A DNA stretch of 33,491 nt, taken from the NCBI GenBank assembly GCA_026770575.1, contig MU657169.1:98976-132466 (forward strand). Reading direction: 5' to 3'. The translations under genes and the position numbers were made by a program. The notes beneath the pieces were generated by a model. It was not told the DNA's origin, did not search any database, and worked only from the letters and a program-made list of their open reading frames with translations. This DNA comes from Pelagophyceae sp. CCMP2097. Taxonomy: Eukaryota; Sar; Pelagophyceae. The first letter of the stretch is position 1; each line of letters begins with the position of its first letter. This document shows positions 9,700 to 17,925 of this stretch, one piece after another.

Positions 9700-11475
9700 A
9701 TGGCGTCGGAGGCCAAGGGTTTAGACGAGCGCCGGTCGACGATCATGGCGACAGCGACCGAGGCGTACGAGGCGGCCGTCGCACTCCTTCACAAAGGCCA
9801 CGCCGAGGCCGCGTACCACAAGCTCACTCGCGCAATCATGCTCGACCCGCGCGAGCCCAAGTACTACAAACTAAGAGCCAAGGCCGCCAATATGCTGCAG
9901 AGGTGCGCCTCTTTGGCGGCGAGGGGTTTCCTCACGACGCTTTGTAGGTATGATGATGCGATCTCGGACCTTCGTTATGCCGTAATGTCCGAAAAGGGAT
10001 CCGACTCGCAAGCGCGGCACACGTTGGCGAAGCTGCTCTTCGAGTCCGCGCGGTTTTGCGTCGGCGTCGAAAAGTGCGATTTGTTGGAAGAGGCGTGCTC
10101 GCTGGACCCTTTATGCTCGTGGTACTTTTCGGAGCGCGCCGCGGCCCACGACGCTCGGGGCGAATTCCGAGAGGCTCTCATCCACGCGACGCGCGCTATT
10201 GACTTGGACGAAGGGGCGTCTTCCAAGCCCGAGGAGAGGGCGGCGACCTACGTCTTCCGCGCGGAATTACATAGGAAACTCGGCCTCGCCGACGCCGGCC
10301 ACGACGACATGAAGAAGGCTACACTTTTAGATCCAGACCACGCCGCGTGCTTGAAGTTCGCCGACGACACTTTTAAAAAGGCGGCGGAGTTGCACGCGAA
10401 CGCGGCCGCGTGCATGCGGAGCAAGGACCACTCACAAGCAGTTTGTTTGTTGACAAAGGCTTTATTACTGTCGCCAGACGACTTGAAGCTCATTCTGACG
10501 AGAGCGGCGGCGCAACGGCAGTCGGGCGACTCTTTAAAAGCTTTGGCGGACGTCGAGCTCGCTGCCAAAATGTTCCGCGACTCGTTTACGGCCTGCGGCG
10601 CCGAGGTGACGCCGACGTCAAAGGCGCTGCTGGCGATGGGCGAGCCTCTCCCCGTACGCGAGCCGTTTCATCTCATAAGGCAGCGGAACTTGGCCCACAA
10701 CGAGCTCGCTTTGGTGGCCATGCACTTTGGCGACTTTGAAAAAGCGACGACGCTGCTGAACCGCGTCGTCGCGGCGGAGCAGGGGTTGGTGGAACGAGGC
10801 GACTGCGGTTCGGTCGACTTTCGGTTCTTTGTGAATCGGGGCGACTGCCACCACGCTCTGCAGGAGTTGGACCTCGCCGCGTCCGACTTCCACGCGGCGC
10901 ACCGGTCGGATCCGAGCGACTTGTCGGTGAGGCGGAGGCTCTCTTCGATGCACTACTCCGTCGGCGCTCGGCTTTTCAACGCCGGGGACCACGCCGGCGC
11001 GGAAGTGGAACTGTCGGCTGCGATCAAGTTGCATCGAGCGGCGGCGTACTTTGCGGCGCGCGGAGACGCTGCCTATTTCCAAATGAAGTTCGACGACGCC
11101 GCCGCCGATTACAGAGACGCGCTCCGCCTCGACCCGGCCAGGACGGACGTCAAGATCAAACTCCAGCAATTCCAGCCGCAGAAACCGGACCTGCCCACCT
11201 TTCGGCCAGAGCTGCGGCGCCACGCGCACGCGGCCACGCTTAAAAGCGCGGGCACCACGAAGCACGTCGCCTACAACCGGACGCAGCCTACGAGGCGGGC
11301 GCACGCCAAGGTCCAAATGCCGCGGATCCACCGCGCGGAGGCAAGCGACGGCTTCGAAGCGCTCTTCGGCCCGTCGGCGGCGACGCTGCAAGTCGAGTCG
11401 CTCCGCGCCCACGCCAACGCGCCCCGGAAGAGGGACGCGCAGCTCTGGTCCATGCTCAAGACTACTTTGAGTTAA
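9700..11475 (+). CDS. Tetratricopeptide-repeat protein (TTC16-like architecture)
   Basis: ATG at 9700, stop TAA at 11473-11475. A 45-bp intron at 9903-9947 (GTGCGC...TTTGTAG) is a multiple of three and contains no stop, so the genomic frame reads through it. Removing it restores a TPR helix (NMLQR joined to YDDAISDLRYAV), giving 576 residues. Many TPR units follow with the A/Y/D pattern, for example AEAAYHKLTRAIMLDPREPKYY, FREALIHATRAIDLD and FDDAAADYRDALRLDPA near the C terminus. The last ~100 residues are basic and non-repetitive. TPR arrays are protein-interaction scaffolds. The arrangement is reminiscent of TTC16-type proteins linked to cilia, which the tubulin and axonemal neighbours make plausible but do not prove. 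Confidence 0.85.
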   Translation: MASEAKGLDERRSTIMATATEAYEAAVALLHKGHAEAAYHKLTRAIMLDPREPKYYKLRAKAANMLQRCASLAARGFLTTLCRYDDAISDLRYAVMSEKGSDSQARHTLAKLLFESARFCVGVEKCDLLEEACSLDPLCSWYFSERAAAHDARGEFREALIHATRAIDLDEGASSKPEERAATYVFRAELHRKLGLADAGHDDMKKATLLDPDHAACLKFADDTFKKAAELHANAAACMRSKDHSQAVCLLTKALLLSPDDLKLILTRAAAQRQSGDSLKALADVELAAKMFRDSFTACGAEVTPTSKALLAMGEPLPVREPFHLIRQRNLAHNELALVAMHFGDFEKATTLLNRVVAAEQGLVERGDCGSVDFRFFVNRGDCHHALQELDLAASDFHAAHRSDPSDLSVRRRLSSMHYSVGARLFNAGDHAGAEVELSAAIKLHRAAAYFAARGDAAYFQMKFDDAAADYRDALRLDPARTDVKIKLQQFQPQKPDLPTFRPELRRHAHAATLKSAGTTKHVAYNRTQPTRRAHAKVQMPRIHRAEASDGFEALFGPSAATLQVESLRAHANAPRKRDAQLWSMLKTTLS

Positions 11476-11738
11476 GCCCCCTTTGTTCGTCCCGACTGTC
11501 TCCTAATGATCCTCCTAATGTATGCCGCCCGATAACGTTGCCCGATGCACAACCCGCCTCGGCCGGCCGTGTGGCCGTCGATGTACCGCCACGAGCTGCG
11601 TCGCGCTGGGAGGCCCTCCAGGAACCCCCTTCTCTGCAAATTTTCGGTCTTCTTTTCGCCCAACCCCGCCCGGGACTTGAAGAAGTCTTGGCATTAGTCG
11701 CTGTTTGCACGTTGTCTACCACCCACCTTTCACCAACC
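11476..11738. other. Intergenic spacer upstream of triosephosphate isomerase
   Basis: A 263-bp gap containing the TPR-gene 3' UTR and presumed TPI promoter. The last ~60 bp before the ATG are pyrimidine- and CACC-rich (ACCACCCACCTTTCACCAACC), compatible with a 5' UTR and initiation context. Confidence 0.5.
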
Positions 11739-13020
11739 ATGATGAACCTCTCCAAGTGCGTCCCGCGCGTCTGGCGCCGCCGCGACGACGCCGCCGATTA
11801 GGACGTCGCGCCGCATGATGTCCGCGCGCGTGCCCGTTGTGGGGGGCAACTGGAAGATGTGAGTTGGAAATACTTTAGGGAATTCCCATCGGACGACGGG
11901 CCACTCGCCGGGGCCGGGCGCGGGGTCGCTCTGGCGGGGGGAGGAAGGCCTCTCGGAGTGCGCCTTTTGCGGGCGCCCCCCGCGAGGTCCCCGAGGGGCC
12001 GCTGGTTCATTCGTGGGCGTGCGCGGTACCACTTTCTGCCTTTTGGAGGTTGGTCTCTTTAGGAACGCCGGCAACGGCACGACCAAGGCCGCCGTGATGG
12101 AGCTCGTCGCGGGCCTGAACGCGGCCCCGAAGCCTAAGTGCGAGGTGTACCTCGGCGTGCCCTTTGTGTACCTCGACGCCGTCAAGGTCCAACCAGCGCC
12201 ATTCGGGAAAACCTTGCAGAGCCGCGGGCGGCACGAGACGCTCGACTCACACGCGTGGATGTCATGCTGGGGAAAGTTACCGTCGTTGTCGAAAAGATGC
12301 GAGGGAGTTTGCGCCGACAACCGCCTTACCAAAATAGGCGGCCATCGCCCCGCACTTCGACGTCGCGGCGCAGAACATGTACAAGGAGGCTAAGGGCGCC
12401 TACACGGGCGAGATCTCGGGCACGCACCAGCGTGGGAAAATTGAAGACGGGGAACCTTCTACGGGGCTTCCCTGGCCGGTCCTTTGCGGGTCCCCGACGC
12501 GCTTGCTTTAGGCGAGATGCTCGTGGACCTCGGCATCCAGTACGTGATCATTGGCCACTCCGAGCGCCGCGACATCTTCGGCGAGACGGACGCGCTCCTC
12601 GGCGCCAAGATCGCCAAGGCGCAGGCCCTTGGCCTCAAGGTCGCGGCGTGCTGCGGCGAGCAAAAGGCGGAGCGCGAGGCGGGCACGACGATGGACGTGC
12701 TCATCCCGCAGCTCAAGGCGATTTGCGACAACACCTCGGACTGGTCCAAGATGGTGATCGCGTACGAGCCGGTGTGGGCCATCGGCACGGGCTTGACGGC
12801 CACGCCGGAGCAGGCGCAGGCGACGCACGCCGACATCCGCCAGTGGCTCGCCAAGTACGTCTCGCCCGCGGTTGCGGACGGCGTGCGCATCCAGTACGGT
12901 GGGTCGGCGAACGACAAGAACGCGGCCCAGATCGCCGCCGGCGCCGACATCGACGGCTTCCTCGTCGGCGGCGCCTCGCTCAAGGCCGAGCCCTTCTCCA
13001 CCATCTACGGCGTCTTCTAA
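11739..13020 (+). CDS. TPI: Triosephosphate isomerase (5 exons)
   Basis: Interconverts dihydroxyacetone phosphate and glyceraldehyde 3-phosphate. Predicted exons 11739-11755, 11802-11858, 12063-12186, 12338-12419, 12512-13020, giving 262 residues. All key sites are visible: GGNWKMN (substrate Asn and Lys), IIGHSERR (catalytic His), AYEPVWAIGTG (catalytic Glu and start of the mobile loop), and IQYGGS plus FLVGGASL (phosphate binding). Starting at ATG 11815 instead would give 252 residues, a typical TPI length. The upstream micro-exon adds ten residues (MMNLSKTSRR) in frame and is tentative. The third intron opens GTCCAA. The fourth fits best as a GC-AG intron from 12420; a GT donor at 12432 would insert four extra residues and change Gly to Arg at the junction. 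No obvious plastid leader, so probably cytosolic. Confidence 0.95.
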
Positions 13021-13299
13021 GTTCGTCGACGCGACTCTGACTGGCCGCCGACAAAGTAGTAACACACGCGCGGACCTCTCAAAAAGACGCCCCGAAAGGG
13101 CCTGGGCCGGTGAAGCAAAGGGCCCGCCTCGTTATAATCTTTTCAATGGTCTTGAGGCATGGTCGGCCGACGAGATGGCGTTGCAGCGATGGCGCGTCGT
13201 CCGACGACGTTTGGCTCGGCGGACGAGATTTTGATCTCGTCGCTTTTGCAGCGGGTAATTGAATAGGAATTCCTACTGTAATTACTTTTTAAATTTCAG
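13021..13299. other. Spacer with palindrome ahead of degraded RING/Sel1 copy
   Basis: Holds the TPI 3' flank. TAGGAATTCCTA at 13264-13275 is a perfect 12-bp palindrome. It is followed by an AT/pyrimidine-rich run ending TTTCAG at 13294-13299, which looks exactly like an intron 3' end although no upstream exon of the following copy is found here. Confidence 0.6.
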
Positions 13300-14100
13300 T
13301 GACACCCATACGGCCCTTCTATTGTTGCCGGGCGTCGGAACGACGGCGGTGGACGAGGTCAAGGAGACCACTGCCGTGCACGTCGACACGCCATGCTGGC
13401 GCGGCACGTGCGCCATCTGCTTGGACGGGCTCCCAGTCGATGCAAGTTCGCAACGATTCTACTCTTGCTGCTGCCAGAAGATCCGCAGGGATTGCTCCGA
13501 CAAGTGCGAAAAGTACAACGACCGATGCCCGCTCTGCCGAGCGCCATGCTTCGAGTCGAATGCCGAGTATGTGCGCCGGCTGCAGAAGCACGTGGACAAG
13601 GGCGACGCCCATGCACAGTTGAATCTCGCCAGCGTTTATGATAGTTCCAGGGGGCTCAAGCAGAGAGCTTCAAGCGGGCGTTCCAGCTCTTCGAGCTCTC
13701 GGCGGGGCAAGGGCATGCATTAGCTCAGTATAACTTGGGAGTATGTTACGAGTACGGCCGAAGCGTCAAGATCGACCAGAAGGCCGGCGCGCAGTGGTAC
13801 CGGCGCGCAGCCGAGCAAGGATTTCCTCTCGCCCAGTACAATCTCGGCAACATCTACCACGGCGAGGGCGTGGCCCAGTCGTACGACCAAGCCGCAAAGT
13901 GGTTCCGCCTCGCCGCGACGCAGGGCGACGCGGACGGCCTCTACGGCCTCGGCGCGAGTTACGCAAACGGCCAGGGCGTGCCGCAGGACTACGACGAGGC
14001 GCTGCGCTTCTTCAAGCGCGCCGCGGCCAAGGGGCACGCCGGCGCCGCGGCGGATGTCGAAAAGATCGGGGCGCACCTCGTGGCGATGCGCTCCCGTTGA
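13300..14100 (+). pseudogene. RING/Sel1-repeat copy, 5'-truncated and frameshifted
   Basis: Relative of the intact gene at 14682. It lacks the whole MYND finger and has no in-frame ATG before the RING. The RING-like part is intact (CAICLDGL, YSCCCQK, CSDKC, CPLCRAPC) and is followed by RLQKHVDKGDAHAQLNL. At about 13662 the coding path breaks. The intact copy reads CTCAAGCAGAGCTT where this one reads CTCAAGCAGAGAGCTT, a 2-bp AG insertion, and the frame then runs to a TAG about 60 bp on. In the +2-shifted frame the Sel1 part resumes (SFKRAFQLFELSAGQGHALA) and continues through QWYRRAAEQGF, KWFRLAATQGD and RFFKRAAAKGH to TGA at 14098-14100. A sequencing error could explain the insertion, but the missing start and MYND region argue for decay. 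Confidence 0.8.
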
Positions 14101-14681
14101 CGCGGGCATCGTCGACGATGCTCACAGCCCATCCGGGATAGACGGCTCGCGCCGCGGCCCACCGGCGTCGACGGACCTCGAGCCGCTCCCGGCACGCACA
14201 TCGGCGCCGCTCCCGAACCAGCAACCCGCCCCGATTCGCTCGCGTCCGACGCTTCGCGAGTGCGCCAGGGTATTTAAGGTACCGCCTGGTCCTCGTTTCA
14301 AGTGACACGGGCTTCTCGCCGTGCGATGGTGTCTCATTCGGACACGGAGGCTGCACGGACACATGCACCGCGCTGCGGAAAGCCCGGCTCGATGGTCCGC
14401 TGTGCCTCGAGCCTGGGGTCTTCACGAGGTTCTGCAACCGCGTGCGACGTCGTTCGGGCGTTTCATGCCACAGAGGGGCGGTCCGCGCGCGACGGTAGGC
14501 CCGGGAGCCCGTCAAAGGCCGTCGAGGCACGGCGCTGGAAAGCACCTTGAGTCGCTGAAAACCCTTGCCTCTGAACTATCACGAGGGACAATCGGCCGGC
14601 GACGACGTGACGTCGACGTCGCGCGCGCGCAAAACTCGAGCATCAGCGCCAGACGCCCGTTCGATCTTCCGGACTGACACG
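14101..14681. other. Intergenic spacer between two RING/Sel1 copies
   Basis: About 580 bp with no supportable gene. A TATTTAAG string at 14271-14278 could be a TATA-like element, but it is ~400 bp from the next ATG, so this is weak. No repeats of note. Confidence 0.45.
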
Positions 14682-15743
14682 ATGGGCGACCCCCCAGAAT
14701 CCGCCGGCCCAAAGCCGTGCTGCGTCTGCGACGAGCCGGGCGGTAAGCACTGCACCAAGTGCAAATCGCGGCATTATTGCTCCAAGGCGTGCCAGCTTGT
14801 CGACTGGAACGACCGCGGGCACAAAACGCAGTGCAAGCAGCTGGCGGCCGAGTTCCAGGACAGGCTCCTTGACGCGCTCATGCCGGCGAAGCTGAAGATC
14901 AAGGAGGAGCCGGCTATCGTCGAGGACATTGCGCCGGCAGCTTTCAAGGCGGCGGCGCGCTTACCGGCGGCTGCGACGGAAATGACGGCTGTGGTCAAGG
15001 CCAGTGCGCTAAACGACGACACGCCGGACTGGCGCGGCACGTGCGCTATCTGCCTCGACAGTGTTCCGATTGGAGAAGGCGCAACATTCTACGCCTGCTG
15101 CTGCAAGAGCCTTTGCACGGCATGCTCCGACAAGTGCGACCAATACGACGAGAGATGCCCACTCTGCCGAGCGCCGTCGGCCAAGTCGGATGCCGAGTGT
15201 GTGCGCCGGCTGCAGGAGCACGTGGGCAAGGGCAATGCCGACGCACAGGTGCAGCTTGGAGACGCATACGTTGGAGGCACCTTGGGCCTCAAGCAGAGCT
15301 TTAAGCGAGCGCTCCAGATGTTCGAGCGCACTGCGGCGCAAGGGCACGCTGTTGGTCAGATGGAACAGGGACGGTGTTATGAGTTTGGGAAAAGCGTCAA
15401 GATCGACTTCAAGACCGCCGCGCTGTGGTACCGACGCGCAGCCGAGCAGGGATTTCCTGAGGCGCAGTCCAACCTTGGCAATCTGTTCTACCATGGCAAG
15501 GGCGTGGCGCAGTCGGATGCTGAAGCCGTGCGGTGGTTCCGGCCCGCCGCGGCGCAGGGCATTCCAACAGCACTCTGCAACCTCGGCGTGTGTTACGCAA
15601 ACGGCGAAGGCGTGCCGCGGGACGACGACGAGGCGCTGCGCTGCTTTAAGCGCGCCGCGGCCAAGGGGTTCCCTGGCGCTGCTGAGCAGGCACAGAAGCT
15701 CGAGGTGCGTGTATTGCGACGACGCGCTCTGGCTGACCCGTAG
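14682..15743 (+). CDS. MYND finger / RING-like / Sel1-repeat protein, intact copy A
   Basis: 353 residues from ATG 14682 to TAG. An N-terminal MYND zinc finger has the full ligand pattern (CCVCDE, HCTKCKSRHYCSKACQ, LVDW, H, C at ~10-48). After a linker of ~70 residues comes a Cys-rich RING-like module starting CAICLD, then FYACCCKSLC, ACSDKC and CPLCRAP. Four Sel1-like repeats then run to near the end (KRALQMFERTAAQGH, ALWYRRAAEQGF, RWFRPAAAQGI, RCFKRAAAKGF). MYND fingers and Sel1 repeats bind proteins, and RING modules usually act as E3 ubiquitin ligases, so an adaptor or ligase role is inferred. A possible 46-bp 3' intron at 15709-15754 (GTGCGT...CCGTAG) would replace the last residues. Related copies lie at 13300, 21568 and 24856. 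Confidence 0.85.
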   Translation: MGDPPESAGPKPCCVCDEPGGKHCTKCKSRHYCSKACQLVDWNDRGHKTQCKQLAAEFQDRLLDALMPAKLKIKEEPAIVEDIAPAAFKAAARLPAAATEMTAVVKASALNDDTPDWRGTCAICLDSVPIGEGATFYACCCKSLCTACSDKCDQYDERCPLCRAPSAKSDAECVRRLQEHVGKGNADAQVQLGDAYVGGTLGLKQSFKRALQMFERTAAQGHAVGQMEQGRCYEFGKSVKIDFKTAALWYRRAAEQGFPEAQSNLGNLFYHGKGVAQSDAEAVRWFRPAAAQGIPTALCNLGVCYANGEGVPRDDDEALRCFKRAAAKGFPGAAEQAQKLEVRVLRRRALADP

Positions 15744-15925
15744 GCCCGCTGTCTGATTCGGATTCTGCACTCGGTGCTAGCGCTCTGCTTAGCCGGAGCT
15801 TCTTAACTTTCATAAATGAGATACAACCAATGCGCATCTAGAATCGCCTCTGTTTGAATGCTTGGCAAGGCGTGTAGAAAACACAATACTTTATTAGGGA
15901 CATGGGGCGTGGCTGCGACTGTGGC

Positions 15926-17523
15926 TTAGCCCATCATGTCGTCGCCCTCGGCGTCCTCGTCGAACTCGCCCTCCTCCTCGGCGGTGGCGTCCTGGTACTG
16001 CTGGTACTCGGAGACGAGGTCGTTCATGTTGGACTCGGCCTCGGTGAACTCCATCTCGTCCATGCCCTCGCCGGTGTACCAGTGGAGGAAGGCCTTGCGG
16101 CGGAACATGGCCGTGAACTGCTCGGCGACGCGCTTCCACGACTCCTGGATGGCCGTCGTGTTGCCGATGAACGTCGTCGACATCTTGAGGCCCTTGGGCG
16201 GGATGTCGCAGATGGCCGACTTGACGTTGTTCGGGATCCACTCGACGAAGTACGAAGAGTTCTTGTTGACGACGTTGAGCATCTGCTCGTCGACCTCCTT
16301 GGTGGACATGCGGCCGCGGAAGAGGCACGAGCACGTGAGGTAGCGGCCGTGGCGCGGGTCGCAGGCGGCCATCATGTTCTTAGCGTCGAACTGCTGCTGC
16401 GTCAGCTCCGGCACCGTCAAAGCGCGGTACTGCTGCGAGCCGCGCGACGTGAGCGGCGCAAAGCCGACGATGAAGAAGTGGAGGCGCGGGAACGGCACCA
16501 TGTTCACCGCCAGCTTGCGAAGGTCGCAGTTGAGCTGGCCCGGGAAGCGGAGCGAGCACGTCGTGCCGCAGAGCGCCGCGGCGATGAGGTGGTTGAGGTC
16601 GCCGTACGTCGGCGTCGTGAGCTTGAGCGTGCGGAAGCAAATGTCGTAGAGCGCCTCGTTGTCGAGGGTGAAGCACTGGTCCGAGTTCTCCACGAGCTGG
16701 TGCACGGAGAGCGTGGCGTTGTACGGCTCGACGACGGTGTCGGAGACCTTGGGCGACGGCACGACGGAGTACGTCGACATGACGCGGTCCGGGTACTCCT
16801 CGCGGATCTTCGAGATGAGGAGCGTGCCCATGCCGGCGCCCGTGCCGCCGCCCATGGAGTGCGTGAGCTGGAAGCCCTGGAGGCAGTCGCAGGACTCGGC
16901 CTCCTTGCGCACGATGTCGAGGACCGAGTCGATCAGCTCGGCGCCCTCGGTGTAGTGGCCCTTGGCCCAGTTGTTGCCCGCGCCCGTCTGGCCGAAGATG
17001 AAGTTGTCCGGGCGGAAGAGCTGGCCGAAGGGGCCCGCGCGCACGGAGTCCATGGTGCCCGGCTCGAGGTCCATCAGGATGGCGCGCGGCACGTAACGGC
17101 CGCCCGTCGCCTCGTTGTAGTAGACGTTGATGCGCTCGAGCTGGAGGTCCGAGTCGCCGTGGTACGTGCCCGTTGGGTCGACGCCATGCTCGTCGGAGAT
17201 GACCTCCCAGAACTTGGCGCCGATCTGGTTGCCGCACTGGCCAGCCTGGATGTGGACGATCTCGCGCCTATGCGGAAAAGCGCGTGAACGGCGAGTCGGT
17301 GGGTCGGCTTCTCTACGACGTTCGGTCGCCCGCCCGGGGATTCTCCGAGTGCGCGTCGACACACCGGCCCGTCTTTTGTCACTCGACGTTCACAAATTCA
17401 CGAAGGCGTGAACGAAGCGAGTGAAAAGGGGGGGGTGGTGCGGGAGTGTGGCACGCGACGGGAGGCCCTCGAGGCCCGTGGGGGCGCCCCGCCCCGGACG
17501 CCCGCGGACGCCGGGGCGGACAT
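15926..17523 (-). CDS. Beta-tubulin
   Basis: Minus-strand gene. The main exon runs from 17267 to the TAA at 15928-15926 and encodes residues 2-447, starting [16 protein letters not shown]. Signatures: tubulin GTPase loop GGGTGAGMG, the beta-type stretch [31 protein letters not shown], and an acidic C-terminal tail. No ATG precedes REIV in the exon. Upstream is a splice acceptor (CATAG at 17272-17268) followed by G, so the initiator is best explained as AT|G split by an intron. The only fitting ATG in good context (CCACCATG) is at 17523-17521, with a donor GTCCGC inside it, making a ~254-bp intron. This 5' join is predicted. The MREI start, if spliced this way, is the motif read in tubulin mRNA autoregulation. 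Head-to-head with WDHD1. Confidence 0.96.
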
Positions 17524-17925
17524 GGTGGAGGTGTAGTACTATAGTGGGTCGTTAACTCAAGCGGTGCAACTGCTTTATCCGATAGGAATTCCTATGCCAC
17601 CGGAACTTTTAAAACGGACCTCTGAATCGAATACGCCGCCGTGCCGGCTCTCCGCAACCCGCGGCTTGCGCGACGTGCGGCAGGGGTGCCGCTCGACCAC
17701 GTGCCGCCCGACGGTGGGCGACGCCGGTTATCGGACGCCGTGCCGTCCGGTGACCGGAAGTCATTTTAAAACAGCAGCGGGCACCGCCTGCAGGGGCGCT
17801 CCTCGGCGCGGACGTTGGCGGCGTCTCGCCGTCACGTCGCGGGGCGCGTCGATTTCCGGGCGATAGTTCAAACCTCGTCGTTTCTGAATCGAAATTCAAA
17901 CGCGTCAATTCAAACGCGGACGAAG
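17524..17925. promoter_or_regulatory. Divergent promoter region of beta-tubulin and WDHD1
   Basis: 402 bp between the proposed beta-tubulin ATG (-) and the WDHD1 ATG (+). It must carry both promoters. The 14-bp perfect palindrome ATAGGAATTCCTAT lies at 17582-17595; the 13-bp core ATAGGAATTCCTA also occurs at 13263-13275. No canonical core promoter element is certain. Confidence 0.6.
17582..17595. promoter_or_regulatory. 14-bp perfect palindrome, candidate dimeric binding site
   Basis: ATAGGAATTCCTAT reads identically on both strands. It is located in the divergent promoter between beta-tubulin and WDHD1. The same core occurs upstream of the degraded RING/Sel1 copy near 13264. A binding role is inferred only from symmetry and location. 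Confidence 0.4.

Noticed and set aside
14271..14278. TATTTAAG as a TATA box for the intact MYND/RING/Sel1 copy A
   Set aside because: It is about 400 bp from the start codon and no transcription start is known; kept only as a remark in the spacer entry.
15902..17287. 461-codon plus-strand open frame antisense to beta-tubulin
   Set aside because: It is the complement of highly biased GC3 coding sequence. The translation is an Arg/Val/Leu/His-rich mirror without motifs.
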